From Oxalobacteraceae bacterium (GTDB lineage: Bacteria; Pseudomonadota; Gammaproteobacteria; Burkholderiales; Burkholderiaceae_D): DNA of 16,650 bases. Shown piece by piece: positions 14,953 to 16,650 of the stretch. Under the pieces are notes generated by a model. That model was not told the origin of the DNA and did not search any database. It saw only the letters and a list, made by a program, of their open reading frames with translations. The DNA is taken from positions 1-16,650 of the forward strand of contig CANKWG010000024.1 in NCBI GenBank assembly GCA_947487325.1. Reading direction: 5' to 3'. Each line of letters starts with the position of its first letter. Positions within the stretch are counted from its first letter, which is position 1. The position numbers and the translations under genes were made by a program.

Positions 14953-15996
14953 TTAACCTGTGAAATTCTCAGGCATTTTGGCGGCGGCGCGTGCGGCGTC
15001 CAGCGAAATTCGATGGCTTTTGACCAGTCCCATCAGGCAGGCATCCAGCGTTTGCATGCCTTGAGCGCTGCCGGTTTGTATGGTGGAGTACATCTGAGCG
15101 ACTTTGGCTTCCCGAATCAGATTCCGAATAGCCGGGGTACCCAGCATGATTTCATGCGCTGCTACCCGACCGTTACCTTCGCGGTTTTTGACCAGTGTTT
15201 GCGAGATCACTGCTTGCAGCGATTCCGAAAGCATCGCGCGCACCATGTCTTTTTCATCGCCAGGAAACACGTCGACGATACGGTCTATCGTCTTGGAAGC
15301 CGACACCGTGTGCAAGGTGCCGAACACCAGGTGACCAGTTTCTGCGGCGGTCAAAGCGAGTCGTATCGTTTCAAGATCGCGCAACTCGCCGACCAGAATG
15401 ACATCCGGATCTTCGCGTAAGGCCGAACGCAGTGCGGCTGAAAATGATTGCGTGTGCGGACCGACTTCGCGTTGATTAATGAGTCCTTTCTTGGATTCAT
15501 GAACGAATTCGATCGGATCTTCTATCGTCAGCACATGGGCATATTCGTTTTCGTTGACATGATTGACCATGGCGGCAAGGGTGGTGGATTTCCCTGAGCC
15601 TGTGGGTCCGGTGACCAGTACCAATCCGCGCGGCTTCAAGGCCAGATCTGCGAAGATCGGTGGTGTCTTCAGCTCTTGCAAGGACAAAATTTTTGATGGG
15701 ATGGTACGCATCACCGCAGCGGCGCCTCGGTCCTGATTGAAGGCATTGACGCGGAAGCGAGCCAGACCGGGTAACTCGAACGAAAAATCGACCTCCAGCG
15801 TTTCTTCAAAGCGCTTGCGTAGCGCATCGTTCATGACCTCGTAGATCATGGCATGAACTTCTTTGTGTGGTATGGGTGGCAAGTTGATGCGTCGTACGTC
15901 GCCATGCACGCGAATCATCGGTGGCAGGCCAGCTGACAAGTGAAGGTCAGAGGCGCCGTTCTTGACCGAGAAGGTGAGCAGTTCGGAGATATCCAT
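14953..15996 (-). CDS. pilT: Type IV pilus retraction ATPase PilT
   Basis: PilT is the main motor that depolymerises the type IV pilus and so drives twitching and DNA uptake. The 347-residue length is typical. Motifs are the N-terminal ISELLTFSVKNGASDLHLSA (3-22), Walker A GPTGSGKST (130-138), Asp box LTIEDPIEFVHESKKG (156-171), Walker B DVILVGELRD (198-207, Glu204), His box AETGHLVFGTLHT and the PilT-specific HEIMLGTPAIRNLIREAK needed for retraction. The ATG lacks a clear Shine-Dalgarno, but the N-terminus matches the family. pilU follows after 2 bases. No other pilus genes are in the window, which is usual because pilTU is often separate from the structural clusters. Confidence 0.96.
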   Translation of the reverse strand: MDISELLTFSVKNGASDLHLSAGLPPMIRVHGDVRRINLPPIPHKEVHAMIYEVMNDALRKRFEETLEVDFSFELPGLARFRVNAFNQDRGAAAVMRTIPSKILSLQELKTPPIFADLALKPRGLVLVTGPTGSGKSTTLAAMVNHVNENEYAHVLTIEDPIEFVHESKKGLINQREVGPHTQSFSAALRSALREDPDVILVGELRDLETIRLALTAAETGHLVFGTLHTVSASKTIDRIVDVFPGDEKDMVRAMLSESLQAVISQTLVKNREGNGRVAAHEIMLGTPAIRNLIREAKVAQMYSTIQTGSAQGMQTLDACLMGLVKSHRISLDAARAAAKMPENFTG

Positions 15997-16095
15997 TGTG
16001 TATTGAGCAGATCAGGGAAGCGTTCAGATCGTGCAGGCCGCAGCATTGGCCTACGTGAAAACGCGCGATTATCTGTCCCGATACGGGAGACCACC

Positions 16096-16139
16096 AAGAA
16101 AAAACAGAAGAAAACGAGCCGCTGTTGTCTGCGCGCGGC
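16096..16139 (-). terminator. Weak possible terminator after ubiA
   Basis: Read on the minus strand, GCCGC (16139-16135) can pair with GCGGC (16122-16118) over a 12-base loop, followed by a T-rich stretch with runs of four and six Ts down to 16096. It starts 22 bases after the ubiA stop. The long loop and interrupted T-run make it doubtful. The rest of the 164-base ubiA-pilT gap, which should hold the pilT promoter, shows only a small TCCCG-ATA-CGGGA palindrome at 16076-16088. Confidence 0.25.
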
Positions 16140-16160
16140 ATTCGATCGATGAGATTGGGT

Positions 16161-16650
16161 TCAGCCCAATACAACGCCCGCGAACACGGCAGCGCCTAGC
16201 CAATTGTTATGGCGAAACGCAGCAAAGCATCGCATCCGATCACGCTCGCGGATCAGCGTCCAGTGATAAACAGCAATACCGGCGGCAACGAGCATGCAGA
16301 TGAAAAATCCTTTGCCCAATCCATGTAGCACGCCCACCGCCGTGATCAGACCGAGGCTGATCGCATAGCAAAGCATGACCGCGAGAACATCGAAACGACC
16401 AAAGGTAATTGCCGAGGTGCGTATGCCGATCCGAAGATCATCATCCCGATCGACCATTGCATATTCAGTGTCATACGCCAGTGCCCAGAAGACATTCGCC
16501 AGAAGTAGCACCCAAGCTTCGGTGGGTACCGTGTTGAGCACGGCGGCGTAGGCCATGGGAATGCCAAAGCCAAACGCAATGCCCAGATAAGCCTGCGGCA
16601 GAGCAAAAAAACGCTTGAAGTAGGGATAGCTTGCGGCGATCAGTACGGCC
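16161..16650 (-). CDS. ubiA: 4-hydroxybenzoate polyprenyltransferase, N-terminus cut by window edge
   Basis: UbiA attaches the polyprenyl tail to 4-hydroxybenzoate at the inner membrane, an early step of ubiquinone synthesis. The last 162 residues are present. The frame is open from the window edge, reading SYPYFKRFFALPQAYLG, then GIPMAYAAV and the second Asp-rich motif YDTEYAMVDRDDDLRIG, which binds the Mg-diphosphate of the prenyl donor. These are characteristic of bacterial UbiA. Further transmembrane helices follow (for example VLAVMLCYAISLGLITAVGV and FFICMLVAAGIAVYHW). The first Asp motif (NDxxDRxxD) lies outside the window. An in-frame ATG at 16556 is internal to the protein and is not the start. 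The gene is upstream of pilT on the same strand, 164 bases away. Confidence 0.93.
   Translation of the reverse strand, partial: AVLIAASYPYFKRFFALPQAYLGIAFGFGIPMAYAAVLNTVPTEAWVLLLANVFWALAYDTEYAMVDRDDDLRIGIRTSAITFGRFDVLAVMLCYAISLGLITAVGVLHGLGKGFFICMLVAAGIAVYHWTLIRERDRMRCFAAFRHNNWLGAAVFAGVVLG

Overview
The window looks like a chromosomal segment of a betaproteobacterium, probably Burkholderiales and perhaps Oxalobacteraceae. The genus is not determined. The evidence is the set of housekeeping genes (pilT/pilU, yggS/proC, ubiA, glcDEF, a PduO-type corrinoid adenosyltransferase next to an LDHD-type D-lactate dehydrogenase) and a moderate to high GC content in most genes. I found no tRNA, rRNA, CRISPR array, insertion sequence or integrase.

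Layout. At the left edge, on the minus strand, is an ankyrin-repeat protein cut by the window end; its first 90 residues are low-complexity. A 368-base gap follows, then the cobalamin adenosyltransferase (minus). Divergent from it is a plus-strand run of 2-hydroxyacid oxidation genes: an FAD-dependent D-lactate dehydrogenase, a GcvA-like LysR regulator, then glcD, glcE and glcF. These make a membrane-linked oxidation module for D-lactate and glycolate, with a LysR gene where E. coli has the GntR-type glcC.

From 8113 to 11239 on the minus strand lies the accessory unit of most interest. It has two genes: a 156-residue CesT/Tir-type (class I) secretion chaperone, and just downstream a very AT-rich gene for an 881-residue protein with no recognised family. 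That protein has a polar N-terminus, three coiled-coil segments, several hydrophobic stretches in its second half and an acidic tail. The ribosome-binding site of the large gene overlaps the chaperone stop codon, and a strong intrinsic terminator closes the unit. I read this as a chaperone/type III effector pair located away from any secretion apparatus visible here. The ankyrin protein 7.5 kb away may be a second candidate effector.

To the right are a glutathione peroxidase (minus), the yggS-proC pair (plus), the type IV pilus retraction ATPases pilT-pilU (minus, convergent with proC) and the C-terminal part of ubiA (minus, cut by the window end). The 350-base gap upstream of the chaperone carries a double hairpin resembling a REP element and an 11-bp perfect hairpin.
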